A stretch of DNA of 39,444 bases. Source: an uncultured Prevotellaceae bacterium. Lineage in GTDB: Bacteria; Bacteroidota; Bacteroidia; Bacteroidales; Bacteroidaceae. The stretch covers positions 1-39,444 of the forward strand of contig ONFE01000046.1 of the NCBI GenBank assembly GCA_900316985.1. The letters are read 5' to 3'. The position numbers were made by a program, and so were the translations under genes. Shown piece after piece: positions 20,477 through 29,194 of this stretch (position 1 is the stretch's first letter; each line of letters begins with the position of its first letter). Under the pieces are notes generated by a model. That model was not told where the DNA came from. It was given only the letters and a program-made list of their open reading frames with translations, and ran no database searches.

Positions 20477-20929
20477 ATGGACAAGAAAGAAAAAAACACA
20501 GCAGATGTACGGTGGCTACAGCGGTTCAATAACTATCGCAAGGCATTAAACAAATTAGGACAGGCTGTTGATATAGCCTCCGAAAAAATGGATTGGGGCG
20601 AGGAAGTGGATGGTTTGCTTCAAGAGGGTCTTATTCAACGTTTTGAATATACACATGAACTTGCATGGAAGGTCATGAAAGACTATGCCGAATATCAAGG
20701 TTATACCGATATTAAAGGTTCACGCGATGCTTTCCGAAAAGGACTGGAAATGGGAATCATTGACAGCGAGAAATGGATGGAATCTATAGAAGACCGTAAT
20801 CAAACATCGCACAATTATGATGATACGACCGCCAATGAAATCTATGAGGCTGTCGTAAATGAATATTATCCACTATTTAAGAAGTTCGAGAAAGAGATGC
20901 TTAAATTCTCAGAACCAGAATTGTTTTGA
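20477..20929 (+). CDS. HEPN-domain protein, HepT-type (nucleotidyltransferase substrate-binding family, HI0074-like)
   Basis: This 150-residue all-helical protein resembles the HI0074/HepT family. The R-x4-H-x-Y motif of HepT RNase toxins reads RNQTSHNY, with R107, H112 and Y114. In studied HepT-MntA pairs the toxin cleaves RNA and its Tyr is AMPylated by the MNT partner. The partner gene starts 2 bases after this stop. A 186-base AT-rich gap precedes it; I see no clear promoter consensus there. Inside an R-M locus it probably acts as a toxin-antitoxin or back-up defence module. Confidence 0.85.
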   Translation: MDKKEKNTADVRWLQRFNNYRKALNKLGQAVDIASEKMDWGEEVDGLLQEGLIQRFEYTHELAWKVMKDYAEYQGYTDIKGSRDAFRKGLEMGIIDSEKWMESIEDRNQTSHNYDDTTANEIYEAVVNEYYPLFKKFEKEMLKFSEPELF

Positions 20930-20931
20930 TT

Positions 20932-21240
20932 ATGCCATACGGACTGAAAGATATAGAGATTGAGAAAATCTGTCGTTTGTTTGCAGAAAACGAGCGAATA
21001 GAGTCTGTCATCTTATATGGCTCTCGGGCAAAAGGCAATTATAAGCCCTTTTCTGATGTTGACATCACTCTGAAAGGAGATGAATTGACTCGACATGACT
21101 TAAACCATTTAAGGCTCTCGATAGATGATTTACTCCTTCCTTATCAATTTGACATTTCCATTTTCAAATTCCTAAAGAATCCGGATTTAATAGAGCATAT
21201 CAATAGGGTCGGAATAGCAATTTACAAAAAAGAAAATTAA
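20932..21240 (+). CDS. MNT-domain nucleotidyltransferase (MntA-like antitoxin)
   Basis: The 102-residue minimal nucleotidyltransferase has the GSRAKG motif followed by SDVDI, the metal-binding Asp pair of the polymerase-beta fold. The ATG at 20932 is preferred over the in-frame TTG at 20926. It immediately follows the HEPN gene (stop at 20929). In known pairs MntA AMPylates HepT and silences it. Confidence 0.88.
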   Translation: MPYGLKDIEIEKICRLFAENERIESVILYGSRAKGNYKPFSDVDITLKGDELTRHDLNHLRLSIDDLLLPYQFDISIFKFLKNPDLIEHINRVGIAIYKKEN

Positions 21241-21248
21241 TAGAACCG

Positions 21249-21860
21249 ATGACATTCAAAAAGACTGAGAAGGAAATCATTAAAGCCATAGTGAAGTACG
21301 ACGGCAAGGCGAAGTCTTTGGCAGAGGTGTTCAATAAGAGCCAACTGCTGGAGAAGAAGGGCATTGGCATCGTGCAGCATGGTGGAAAGAACATGGTCTT
21401 TTTGAGAAAGGATTTATACGATGACTGGTTTCACAACGACGGTTTGGGGTATATTGCAGAGTTACTATCCCTCATTGATACCCTCATCAAACAGAAATAC
21501 CTTGTTATGATTCCTTTCTGTACGGAGAGCACATTGGTAATTGGTGCAGAGGAATCAAGATGGCTGAAACCTGAAATCATTTTGGTAAACGGAAACGAGC
21601 ATATTTGTGTTGCTGACAGAATGGAGAACTGGTTTAGTGCAACAGGAGAGCAGAAATATTGGCCATATAAATATTCTGAGCGAGATCTTCCTATTGGTAA
21701 TACATTCAACATGGCATTCTCTGTCAGCCAGGAACTAAGAGAGTTAGTAAAACATAATTTCAAATCCGAGGAAGAAGTCCGCTTCATCAAACAACAACGT
21801 TTGACTTGGATTTCTATCGCCACCGCAATAGCAATCGGTCTTCTTGGAATAATCTTTTGA
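21249..21860 (+). CDS. Uncharacterised tail-anchored protein in the R-M locus
   Basis: I do not recognise this 203-residue protein. The N-terminal 180 residues look soluble, mixed alpha/beta, with several Trp residues (DDWFHNDGLGY, WFSATGEQKYWPYKYSERD). The last ~20 residues (WISIATAIAIGLLGIIF) are a C-terminal membrane anchor following a basic stretch. It starts 8 bases after the MNT gene and ends 3 bases before hsdS, so it is within the same transcript. A membrane-linked role in defence is conjecture. Confidence 0.75.
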   Translation: MTFKKTEKEIIKAIVKYDGKAKSLAEVFNKSQLLEKKGIGIVQHGGKNMVFLRKDLYDDWFHNDGLGYIAELLSLIDTLIKQKYLVMIPFCTESTLVIGAEESRWLKPEIILVNGNEHICVADRMENWFSATGEQKYWPYKYSERDLPIGNTFNMAFSVSQELRELVKHNFKSEEEVRFIKQQRLTWISIATAIAIGLLGIIF

Positions 21861-21863
21861 GTT

Positions 21864-22958
21864 ATGAGCGAGTGGAAAGAATATAAGTTAGGAGAGATTG
21901 TTACCTTTGGAAATGGCAAAGAACGCCCCAAAGACAAAGGCCCTATTCCTGTATATGGAGGAAATGGAATCCTTGATTATACGGATAAGCATAATTATGA
22001 TGGCGAAACTATTATAATTGGACGAGTTGGCGCATATTGTGGTGCTGTTTATTATACAAACAATCCTATATGGGTATCGGATAATGCATTGGCTGCAAAG
22101 CCAAAAGAAGGCAATCATGCTAAATTTATTTATTACTATCTCCAAAACCTAAATCTTAATGATTTTGCAGAAGGTTCAAGCCACCCACTTGTTACCCAAA
22201 GATTATTAAATTCTATTGATGTTAGAATTCCGAATAATATTGATGAGCAACACCGGATTGCCTCTATTCTCAGTTCTTTAGATGACAAGATAGATTTGCT
22301 GAATCGTGAGAATGCAACACTTGAAGCAATGGCAGAAACCCTCTTCCGCCAATGGTTCATCGAAGAGGCCAAAGAGGATTGGGAGGATGTGCCGTTAGGT
22401 GATGTAATCAAAACGACATCAGGTGGGACTCCATCCCGAAAACATACAGAATATTATAACAATGGTACCATAAACTGGGTAAAATCAAAAGAATTGCAAG
22501 GAACGTTTATATCTTCTACTGAAGAATTGATTACAGAAAATGCCATTAGCAATTCATCAGCGAAAATGTTACCTATGAAATCTGTGCTGATTGCCATGTA
22601 TGGAGCAACGGTAGGCGAATATGGTATATTGTCGAAACCGATGACCTGTAATCAGGCGGTATGCGCTCTTATTCCAAACGACAACTATCCATATACCTAT
22701 TTGTTTGTGTGGGCTGCATTAATGAAGGAAGACTTTATAAACCTTGCAAGTGGTGCTGCACAACAAAACATAAGTCAAGATTTGATAAAGCAACAAATGG
22801 TAAGTAGTGATATTAATTTAATAAAACTATATGACGAACAAGTTAGAGCCTATTTTGAGAAAATGGAATGTAACCAAAAACAAATAATACTTTTATCTAA
22901 ACAACGAGATATCCTTTTACCCATTTTAATGTCAAATACTAACAAGTTAAGCATATGA
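21864..22958 (+). CDS. hsdS: Type I restriction-modification specificity subunit
   Basis: The 364-residue protein has two target-recognition domains (about 1-165 and 180-345). Each is followed by a conserved helical spacer: LSSLDDKIDLLNRENATLEA in the middle and EQVRAYFEKMECNQKQIILL at the end. Each half-site of the bipartite target is read by one domain. Its stop overlaps the start of the next gene (ATGA). It is somewhat shorter than many HsdS proteins but has both halves intact. The target sequence cannot be read from the protein by eye. Confidence 0.92.
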   Translation: MSEWKEYKLGEIVTFGNGKERPKDKGPIPVYGGNGILDYTDKHNYDGETIIIGRVGAYCGAVYYTNNPIWVSDNALAAKPKEGNHAKFIYYYLQNLNLNDFAEGSSHPLVTQRLLNSIDVRIPNNIDEQHRIASILSSLDDKIDLLNRENATLEAMAETLFRQWFIEEAKEDWEDVPLGDVIKTTSGGTPSRKHTEYYNNGTINWVKSKELQGTFISSTEELITENAISNSSAKMLPMKSVLIAMYGATVGEYGILSKPMTCNQAVCALIPNDNYPYTYLFVWAALMKEDFINLASGAAQQNISQDLIKQQMVSSDINLIKLYDEQVRAYFEKMECNQKQIILLSKQRDILLPILMSNTNKLSI

Positions 22959-24406
22959 TCCATAAACTATTAGAAATTCAAAACTGCGGAAGATTTTTGA
23001 ATTACAAACCCTCTGAGAAAGAATATGGTTGGAATGGTATTTTTTCCAAAAAGAATACCATTTATGCAGAAAACGGTTCTGGTAAAACTACATTTACACA
23101 AATTTTGAAATCATTATCAGGGAATAGTTGCGAATTAGTAGAGAAAAGGAAATCTTTACAGTCAGTTACACCCGTCAGGATATCTGTTTTTGATGAAAAA
23201 AACAAAAAATTTGTATACCAGACAAATAACTGGAATAACTATATTCCTTTTGTTGAAGTCTATGATAGCTATTATTCCGAATCTAACATTTATATCGTTT
23301 CACTGGGTAATTATGAGTTCCCTAGCAATTTCTATGACATTGTTCCTGAGGGATACAATTTAATACGTGAAATTAAAAAATGGGTACGTAAGCGAAGCAA
23401 TTATGCTACTAATATTCGTAATACAAATCGTGAAATAAAATTAACCACAGATGTTTCTGAACGAAGAAAATTAGAGGAAATCCGAAAGAAACAGCAAGAA
23501 AGAAAAAATCAATTCTCAATCAAAGTAAAAGATTTAGAAAGTCAATTAGATTTTCAAATTGAAGAAATAGGAAAGCTGTATGTTGAAAAAGCAAACAATT
23601 ATTTGCGTAAGTTTAATCCCAATTTGGAAATTAAAGAATCTAACAAACAGGGGCAACAGTTAGTATATTATATAAACATAAACGGAATTGAAGCAAGGTC
23701 AGACGCCACAAGTATTCCTTTAAAACATACATTAAGCGAAGGGGATAAAAGTTCTTTGTCTTTATCTTTCTTTTTAGCACGATTAGATCTTTTACCAAAT
23801 ATAGAAAAGAGAATTATCGTGTTTGATGATCCTATTTCAAGTTTTGACACCCGAAGGCGGATGATGACAATATCTATTCTGTCAAGAATTGCGAATAAAG
23901 CATCCCAATTCTTCTTATTAAGTCATGACATTAACTTTGTAAAGGAGTTTTGTGACAGAAATCCAGATAGTACAAATCTCAAAATCGTTTGGAGAGATGG
24001 ATCAAGTGTATTTGTTAAGCATGATATTAACGTTGAAACAATGACTGGTATCTCAAAAGACATTTATACCTTGCAAAATTACTTGAAAAATGGTGCAATT
24101 ACCGATTTTGAGAAGAGAGAGGTCATAAGGTGTATGCGTCCTGTTATTGAGGGAATCTTTAGATTCAAATATCTTAATGTTTTTACAGATAAAGAATGGT
24201 TGGGAGACTTTCTAAAACATATAAGAGAAAGTGATGCAACGTCTCCACTAAATAGATTAAACCAATATTATGATGAGTTATCAGATATCAACGATTATTG
24301 TAAGCAATATCATCATTCAAACCCCAAATACATGGAGGAGCCAATTTTTGACGAGGAATTAAGGCAATTCGTACAAAAAACTTTGAATATTCTTGCATAT
24401 ATATAA
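22955..24406 (+). CDS. AAA/ABC-type ATPase, PrrC/RloC-like
   Basis: The 483-residue protein has Walker A ENGSGKTT (39-46), a short coiled coil (about 130-195), an ABC-like signature region (LSEGDKSSLSLSFFLARLD), Walker B IIVFDDPISSFD (near 290) and an H-loop LLSHD. This is the AAA_13-type layout shared by RloC and PrrC. The C-terminal 100 residues contain R395-PVI-E399 and later His residues (H422, H453/H454). This echoes the Arg-Glu-His triad of PrrC-type anticodon nucleases, but the match is by eye only. There is no CxxC zinc hook. It sits between hsdS and hsdR, where prrC sits in the E. coli prr locus. Inference: an effector ATPase guarding the R-M system. Confidence 0.7.
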   Translation: MIHKLLEIQNCGRFLNYKPSEKEYGWNGIFSKKNTIYAENGSGKTTFTQILKSLSGNSCELVEKRKSLQSVTPVRISVFDEKNKKFVYQTNNWNNYIPFVEVYDSYYSESNIYIVSLGNYEFPSNFYDIVPEGYNLIREIKKWVRKRSNYATNIRNTNREIKLTTDVSERRKLEEIRKKQQERKNQFSIKVKDLESQLDFQIEEIGKLYVEKANNYLRKFNPNLEIKESNKQGQQLVYYININGIEARSDATSIPLKHTLSEGDKSSLSLSFFLARLDLLPNIEKRIIVFDDPISSFDTRRRMMTISILSRIANKASQFFLLSHDINFVKEFCDRNPDSTNLKIVWRDGSSVFVKHDINVETMTGISKDIYTLQNYLKNGAITDFEKREVIRCMRPVIEGIFRFKYLNVFTDKEWLGDFLKHIRESDATSPLNRLNQYYDELSDINDYCKQYHHSNPKYMEEPIFDEELRQFVQKTLNILAYI

Positions 24407-24408
24407 TT

Positions 24409-24978
24409 ATGAAAGTAGAATTATTTGTAACAATAGTTATTGCAATAGGCGGATGGGGATTTGGCTTATACCAAATGTTCAAGAACAGGCGATGGCAGCA
24501 AAAAGATTTGCTCGCTAATAGACGATATGAAGAATATAATCGCTTTATGAAAAAATTGGAACAAGTAAATGAGTCTATTAGAAAAAATCCTAATCTCATT
24601 TATGGTATGACCAATGATTTCCTAAAAGTTGTTTTAAGAGGAAATGAAGAAGAAATTAATACTGCATTACTAAAATATAATCAAGAAATTCTTGATTTTG
24701 TAAAAAAATCGACAGAGCCGTTATGGATTATTAACCAAGAAATAAGTCCTCTGTTGTTAATTGCATCTGATGATTTGTCAAAATTGCTTTCAAGATTAAA
24801 AGAGTTAATTGAGGACTTTAACAATGAAATGCAAAACTGTCTTTCTAAAGTGAGTGCCAATGATTCCAATAGTTTTAAAGTGTTTGAGACCATAGGGCAT
24901 GATGAGAGATGGAAAGAATTTAAGACTCTTAATGATAATATTATACAGTTAATGCGTAAAGAAATTTATATCCATTGA
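24409..24978 (+). CDS. Membrane-anchored helical protein of unknown function
   Basis: I do not recognise this 189-residue protein. Residues about 4-22 ([20 protein letters not shown]) form one membrane segment. The rest is charged and helical, probably coiled-coil, in the cytoplasm. It starts 2 bases after the ATPase stop and ends 2 bases before the hsdR ATG, so it is tightly bound to both. AT-rich like the ATPase gene. It could be a partner or membrane anchor of the ATPase. Confidence 0.75.
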   Translation: MKVELFVTIVIAIGGWGFGLYQMFKNRRWQQKDLLANRRYEEYNRFMKKLEQVNESIRKNPNLIYGMTNDFLKVVLRGNEEEINTALLKYNQEILDFVKKSTEPLWIINQEISPLLLIASDDLSKLLSRLKELIEDFNNEMQNCLSKVSANDSNSFKVFETIGHDERWKEFKTLNDNIIQLMRKEIYIH

Positions 24979-24980
24979 AT

Positions 24981-27900
24981 ATGACCAAACTCTTGGAATC
25001 TGACATTGAGCAGTTGGCGATAGAACGGCTGGAGGCAAAGCGGTGGAACTATCTCTATGGGCCGGATATTGCGCCGGATGGAGAGACGCCGATGCGGACA
25101 TCATTAGACGAGGTGGTGCTGAAGGAGGTGTTGGCAAAGGCGGTAAAACGGCTGAACCCAACGCTGACAGAAGATGTGCGCGATGAGGCCATCAAGACCG
25201 TACTGCGCATTGCATCACCTGACACGCTGGCAAACAACGAGGCGTTCCATCGACTGCTCACGGAGGGTGTACCCGTCTCTACCTATCAGGACGGTATGGA
25301 ACGGGGCGAGAGAGTTTGGTTAGTGGATTTTGAAGACCCGTGGAACAATGAGTTTACGGTGATCAACCAGTTTACGATTATAGAAAACGGACATAACCGC
25401 CGCCCTGATGTGCTGCTCTTCGTGAACGGTCTGCCGCTAGTTATCATCGAACTGAAGAACGCTGCCGACGAGAATGCCACCATTGAGAGTGCCTACAGAC
25501 AGATAGAAACTTACAAACAGCAGATTCCATCGCTGTTTACTTATAACGAATTGATCATCATTTCCGATGGTTTGGAGGCCCGTGCGGGTTCATTGTCGGC
25601 AGGTTTCAGTCGTTTCACGGCTTGGAAGAGCGAGGATGGCGAGCATATCGCTTCACCCTTGATGAGTCAGTTGGAGGTGCTGATCAACGGCATGTTGGAG
25701 AAAGATACGTTGCTCGACATTATCCGCTCGTTTACGGTATTTGAGAAACAGAAGGCGGAAGACCTGAAGACGGGTATCACCACCATCAAAACGGTGAAGA
25801 AGATTGCTGCCTATCACCAGTATTATGCTGTGAATAAAGCGGTGGAATCGACATTAAGGGCTACGGGCATCAATCAAGGCGGTGATCGGGTTGCCGAGTC
25901 TCCTGCCAACTTCGGTTTTAAGACGGTGAAAGAACAACAACCTGGTGACCATCGGGCTGGCGTGGTCTGGCATACACAGGGCAGTGGCAAGTCGCTGTCA
26001 ATGGTTTTCTATACGGGAAAGATTGTGCAACGACTGAACAATCCCACCGTGGTGGTAATTACTGATCGCAATGACTTGGACGATCAACTCTTTGATACCT
26101 TTGCTGGCTCCCGTCAGTTACTGCGCCAAACACCTGTGCAGGCAGAAAGCCGAGAGCACCTGAAATCACTGCTAAAAGTGAACTCTGGCGGCGTTATATT
26201 TACGACCATTCAGAAGTTCCAGCCTGAGACGGGCAATGTCTATGAACAACTGACTGATCGTTGTAACGTCATCGTGATAGCCGATGAAGCCCACCGTACG
26301 CAGTATGGCTTTAAGGCAAAGACGGTGGATGTGAAGAACGAAGCCGACGAGGTGATTGGCTCGGAAGTGAAATATGGCTTTGCCAAGTATCTGCGTGATG
26401 CCCTGCCCAACGCCACCTATCTCGGTTTTACTGGTACGCCTATCGAATCGACAGACATCAATACGCCTGCCGTGTTTGGCAATTACATTGATGTCTATGA
26501 CATTGCCCAAGCTGTTGAGGATGGTGCTACGGTGCGCATCTTCTACGAGAGCCGCTTGGCAAAGGTGGCACTGAGCGATGAAGGCCGTAAACTTGTGGCT
26601 GAGTTAGACAAGGAGTTGGATACAGAGACGATGGACGATGTGCAGAAAGCCAAGGCCAAGTGGACACAGTTGGAAGCACTCATCGGCAGTCCGAACCGTA
26701 TCAAGAACATTGCCGCTGACATTGTGCAACACTTTGAGGAACGCCAGAAGGTGTTTGAAGGTAAGGCGATGATTGTCGCCATGAGCCGAAGGATTGCTGC
26801 AGCACTGTATGAGGAAATCGTCAGACTGCGTCCTGAATGGCATTCGGATGACTTGTCGAAAGGTGCCATCAAGGTGGTGATGACTTCTTCGGCCTCAGAT
26901 GGGCCGGAAATAGCCAAACACCATACCACTAAAGAACAACGCCATGCATTGTCCGAAAGGATGAAAGACCCGACGGACGAATTGAAACTGGTCATTGTCC
27001 GCGATATGTGGTTGACAGGTTTTGATGCACCTTGTTTGCATACACTCTATATCGACAAACCCATGCAGGGACATAACCTGATGCAGGCAATTGCCCGTGT
27101 GAACCGTGTCTATAAGGACAAACCGGGTGGTTTGGTGGTGGATTACTTAGGTATTGCATCGGATTTGAAAAAAGCCCTATCGTTCTATTCCGACTCTGGC
27201 GGCAAGGGTGATCCTACGCTACAGCAGGAACAAGCAGTAGCATTGATGCAAGAGAAGTTAGAAGTGGTAGAACAGATGCTTTACGGACTGGACTATCAAC
27301 AATATTTCACAGAAACCACTTCAGGCAAACTCTCGTGGATACTGAAAACAGAAGACTTCGTGCTTGGATTGGAAGACGGTAAGAAGCGCTTTGTCAATGA
27401 GGTGACGGCCTTAGGGAAAGCCTTTGCCATTGCTATCCCGAATGAGAAGGCTATGGATGTAAAAGAAGAAGTGGCCTTCTTCCAAGCTGTGAAAGCCCGT
27501 CTGTGTAAGTTCAACGAAAGGGGCACAGGACATAGTGACGAAGAAATCGAAACTACCATCCGACAGGTTATAGATCAGGCTTTAGTTTCAGAGAAGGTTA
27601 TCGATATATTCGATGCGGCAGGCATTAAGAAACCTGACATCTCCATTCTTTCAGAAGAGTTCTTGATGGAACTGAAAGGGATGGAACATAAGAACATTGC
27701 GATGGAAGTGCTTCGCAAACTATTGGAGGACGAGATTAAGGCTCGCACGAAATATCATTTGGTGGAAAGCCAGTCGCTGATGGAAATGCTTGACCGTTCT
27801 ATTACCCGCTATCATAATAAGGTGATTACGGCAGCGGAAGTCATTGAAGAGTTGATTAAACTCAGCAAGACCATCGTAGAGAAAGACGAAGATGCAAAAA

Positions 27901-28196
27901 AGATGGGGCTGAGCACATACGAGTATGCTTTCTATACCGCAGTGGCCAATAATGAGAGTGCCAAGGAACTGATGGGCAAAGACAAACTGCGGGAACTGGC
28001 TGTAGTGCTGACAGAAACCATCCGTAAGAATGCTTCTATCGATTGGACAATCAAAGAAAACGTAAGGGCTAAGATGAAAGTTGCCGTCAAGAGATTGTTA
28101 CGCCGATATGGCTATCCGCCCGATATGCAATTGTTAGCAACGGAAACCGTATTAAAGCAAGCGGAAAAAATCGCAGATGAAATCGTGAATGGGTGA
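24981..28196 (+). CDS. hsdR: Type I restriction enzyme R subunit
   Basis: The 1071-residue motor/nuclease subunit starts at the ATG at 24981; an in-frame TTG at 24975 is less likely. The PD-(D/E)xK nuclease reads D143 to E157-L-K159 ([15 protein letters not shown]). Walker A TQGSGKS lies near residue 331, DEAH at 435-438 and motif III FTGTP follows. C-terminal helical assembly regions are present. It translocates DNA and cuts unmethylated targets with HsdM and HsdS. Composition returns to the richer G+C of hsdM, unlike the genes between. Confidence 0.95.
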   Translation: MTKLLESDIEQLAIERLEAKRWNYLYGPDIAPDGETPMRTSLDEVVLKEVLAKAVKRLNPTLTEDVRDEAIKTVLRIASPDTLANNEAFHRLLTEGVPVSTYQDGMERGERVWLVDFEDPWNNEFTVINQFTIIENGHNRRPDVLLFVNGLPLVIIELKNAADENATIESAYRQIETYKQQIPSLFTYNELIIISDGLEARAGSLSAGFSRFTAWKSEDGEHIASPLMSQLEVLINGMLEKDTLLDIIRSFTVFEKQKAEDLKTGITTIKTVKKIAAYHQYYAVNKAVESTLRATGINQGGDRVAESPANFGFKTVKEQQPGDHRAGVVWHTQGSGKSLSMVFYTGKIVQRLNNPTVVVITDRNDLDDQLFDTFAGSRQLLRQTPVQAESREHLKSLLKVNSGGVIFTTIQKFQPETGNVYEQLTDRCNVIVIADEAHRTQYGFKAKTVDVKNEADEVIGSEVKYGFAKYLRDALPNATYLGFTGTPIESTDINTPAVFGNYIDVYDIAQAVEDGATVRIFYESRLAKVALSDEGRKLVAELDKELDTETMDDVQKAKAKWTQLEALIGSPNRIKNIAADIVQHFEERQKVFEGKAMIVAMSRRIAAALYEEIVRLRPEWHSDDLSKGAIKVVMTSSASDGPEIAKHHTTKEQRHALSERMKDPTDELKLVIVRDMWLTGFDAPCLHTLYIDKPMQGHNLMQAIARVNRVYKDKPGGLVVDYLGIASDLKKALSFYSDSGGKGDPTLQQEQAVALMQEKLEVVEQMLYGLDYQQYFTETTSGKLSWILKTEDFVLGLEDGKKRFVNEVTALGKAFAIAIPNEKAMDVKEEVAFFQAVKARLCKFNERGTGHSDEEIETTIRQVIDQALVSEKVIDIFDAAGIKKPDISILSEEFLMELKGMEHKNIAMEVLRKLLEDEIKARTKYHLVESQSLMEMLDRSITRYHNKVITAAEVIEELIKLSKTIVEKDEDAKKMGLSTYEYAFYTAVANNESAKELMGKDKLRELAVVLTETIRKNASIDWTIKENVRAKMKVAVKRLLRRYGYPPDMQLLATETVLKQAEKIADEIVNG

Positions 28197-28254
28197 AAGG
28201 AAAGATTCACTTTCTTTGAAAACAAAGCGACTAAGGTCGATTAGCAAACAAAAT

Positions 28255-28635
28255 ATGAACAACGAGATACAATTCATTTTGTACCAATTGCCCGATGAGG
28301 AAGGCAGGGTGCAGGTGGTGATAAAGGATGAAACAATATGGGCAACGCAGAAGGCGATGGCTCAGTTGTTTGGTGTGGGTGTTCCTGCCATCAGCAAGCA
28401 TCTGAAGAATATTTTTGAAGAGGGAGAATTGCCTGAAATTTCAGTTGTTTCCAAAATGGAAATAACTGCTTCTGACGGCAAAGACTACCTCACTTCTTTC
28501 TATTCTCTTGATGCCATTATTGCCGTGGGCTATCGCGTCTCGTCTGCCCGTGCTACGAAGTTCCGCATTTGGACTACGCACCAGGGGAATTATCTAAAAG
28601 TGCCTTCACGCCTTCATAGTCCCGTAAACAATTGA
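28255..28635 (+). pseudogene. RhuM-family protein, truncated
   Basis: The ATG at 28255 (MNNEIQFILYQLPDEEGR) opens a typical RhuM N-terminal domain with the helix-turn-helix-like WATQKAMAQLFGVGVPAISK. Homology continues to ATKFRIWTT near residue 107, after which the reading runs into unrelated DNA and stops at 28635. Full RhuM proteins are about 300 residues or more. RhuM-like genes are known next to type I R-M loci. The break falls at the left flank of the nested palindromic element (28602-28936). Confidence 0.75.
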
Positions 28636-28936
28636 AAAACAATGGGATACGGATGAAACCGCGGTTTCATACCGCCTTCATACTATTATTTGGAAAAAAG
28701 ATAATCAACGGGAGCGAAAAAGATCATGTATTGATGACCGTTTAATCATGTATTGACGCTCAATCTATGATTAATCGGTCATCAATCTATTATTTATTCA
28801 GGAGTAATTGATTATCTATTTGTACGGTGGTGATATTATTTCGGACCTTGATAGCATATGAAAGCGGATGAAACCGCGGTTTCATCCGTAAATCACTCTG
28901 CTTCAACGTGTTGCAGAAAGATGAAGGCGTGAAGGC
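28602..28936. repeat. ~335-bp nested inverted-repeat element (MITE-like or structured)
   Basis: The outer arms GCCTTCACGCCTTCAT (28602-28617) and ATGAAGGCGTGAAGGC (28921-28936) are perfect inverted copies. Inside are two copies of the palindrome ATGAAACCGCGGTTTCAT (28653-28670 and within 28865-28888), the inverted pair AGATAATCAA / TTGATTATCT (28699-28708, 28808-28817) and a central hairpin (28730-28786). All pairs are centred on about 28758-28770. It carries no ORF. Confidence 0.75.
28730..28786. repeat. Central 57-base hairpin of the nested element
   Basis: Arms 28730-28749 (ATTGATGACCGTTTAATCAT) and 28767-28786 match at 19 of 20 positions. Inside, ATTGA-CGC-TCAAT continues the stem. It would fold strongly as DNA cruciform or RNA. 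Confidence 0.8.
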
Positions 28937-29029
28937 GGTTTGTATATCTTAGCACTCTTAAACGCAGACGTCAGTTAATAGGGAAGCAAAACAGGAACTT
29001 ACGCCTTGTCTTAATTCAAATGGGTATTA

Positions 29030-29044
29030 CTTACAAATTGTAAG
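29030..29044. promoter_or_regulatory. Operator candidate C upstream of dapF
   Basis: CTTACAAATTGTAAG is a perfect 6+3+6 palindrome, differing from glnK site A only at the spacer. Its centre lies about 115 bases before the predicted dapF transcript start. Confidence 0.6.
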
Positions 29045-29061
29045 GCAAAACGAAAGATTTC

Positions 29062-29076
29062 CTTTCAATTTGTAAA
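29062..29076. promoter_or_regulatory. Operator candidate D upstream of dapF
   Basis: CTTTCAATTTGTAAA is a degenerate copy of site C, 32 bases downstream. Its centre is about 83 bases before the predicted transcript start. Confidence 0.5.
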
Positions 29077-29114
29077 TCATATTGAAAATAAAGATGAGAA
29101 AAGTCTGATATTTC

Positions 29115-29145
29115 TTGGAGATTCTTTCAAAATGTTTTACCTTTG
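29115..29145 (+). promoter_or_regulatory. Promoter of dapF-dapL
   Basis: TTG at 29115-29117, 20 bases, TACCTTTG at 29138-29145. The dapF ATG follows 49 bases after the -7 box. Confidence 0.8.
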
Positions 29146-29194
29146 CACTTGAAAATAAACAAAATGATAGAAATCGGCTAAAAAAGTTTGCAAA

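Larger units (their letters stand above)
28636..29194. other. 559-base region between rhuM remnant and dapF
   Basis: The first 300 bases belong to the nested palindromic element. 28937-29029 shows nothing I can name. Then come the operator pair (29030-29076) and the dapF promoter (29115-29145). No gene is supported. Confidence 0.7.

Noticed and set aside
28577-28970. ACGCA target-site duplication around the nested element
   Set aside because: Five matching bases by eye are too few, and they do not abut the 28602 and 28936 arms; kept only as a note.
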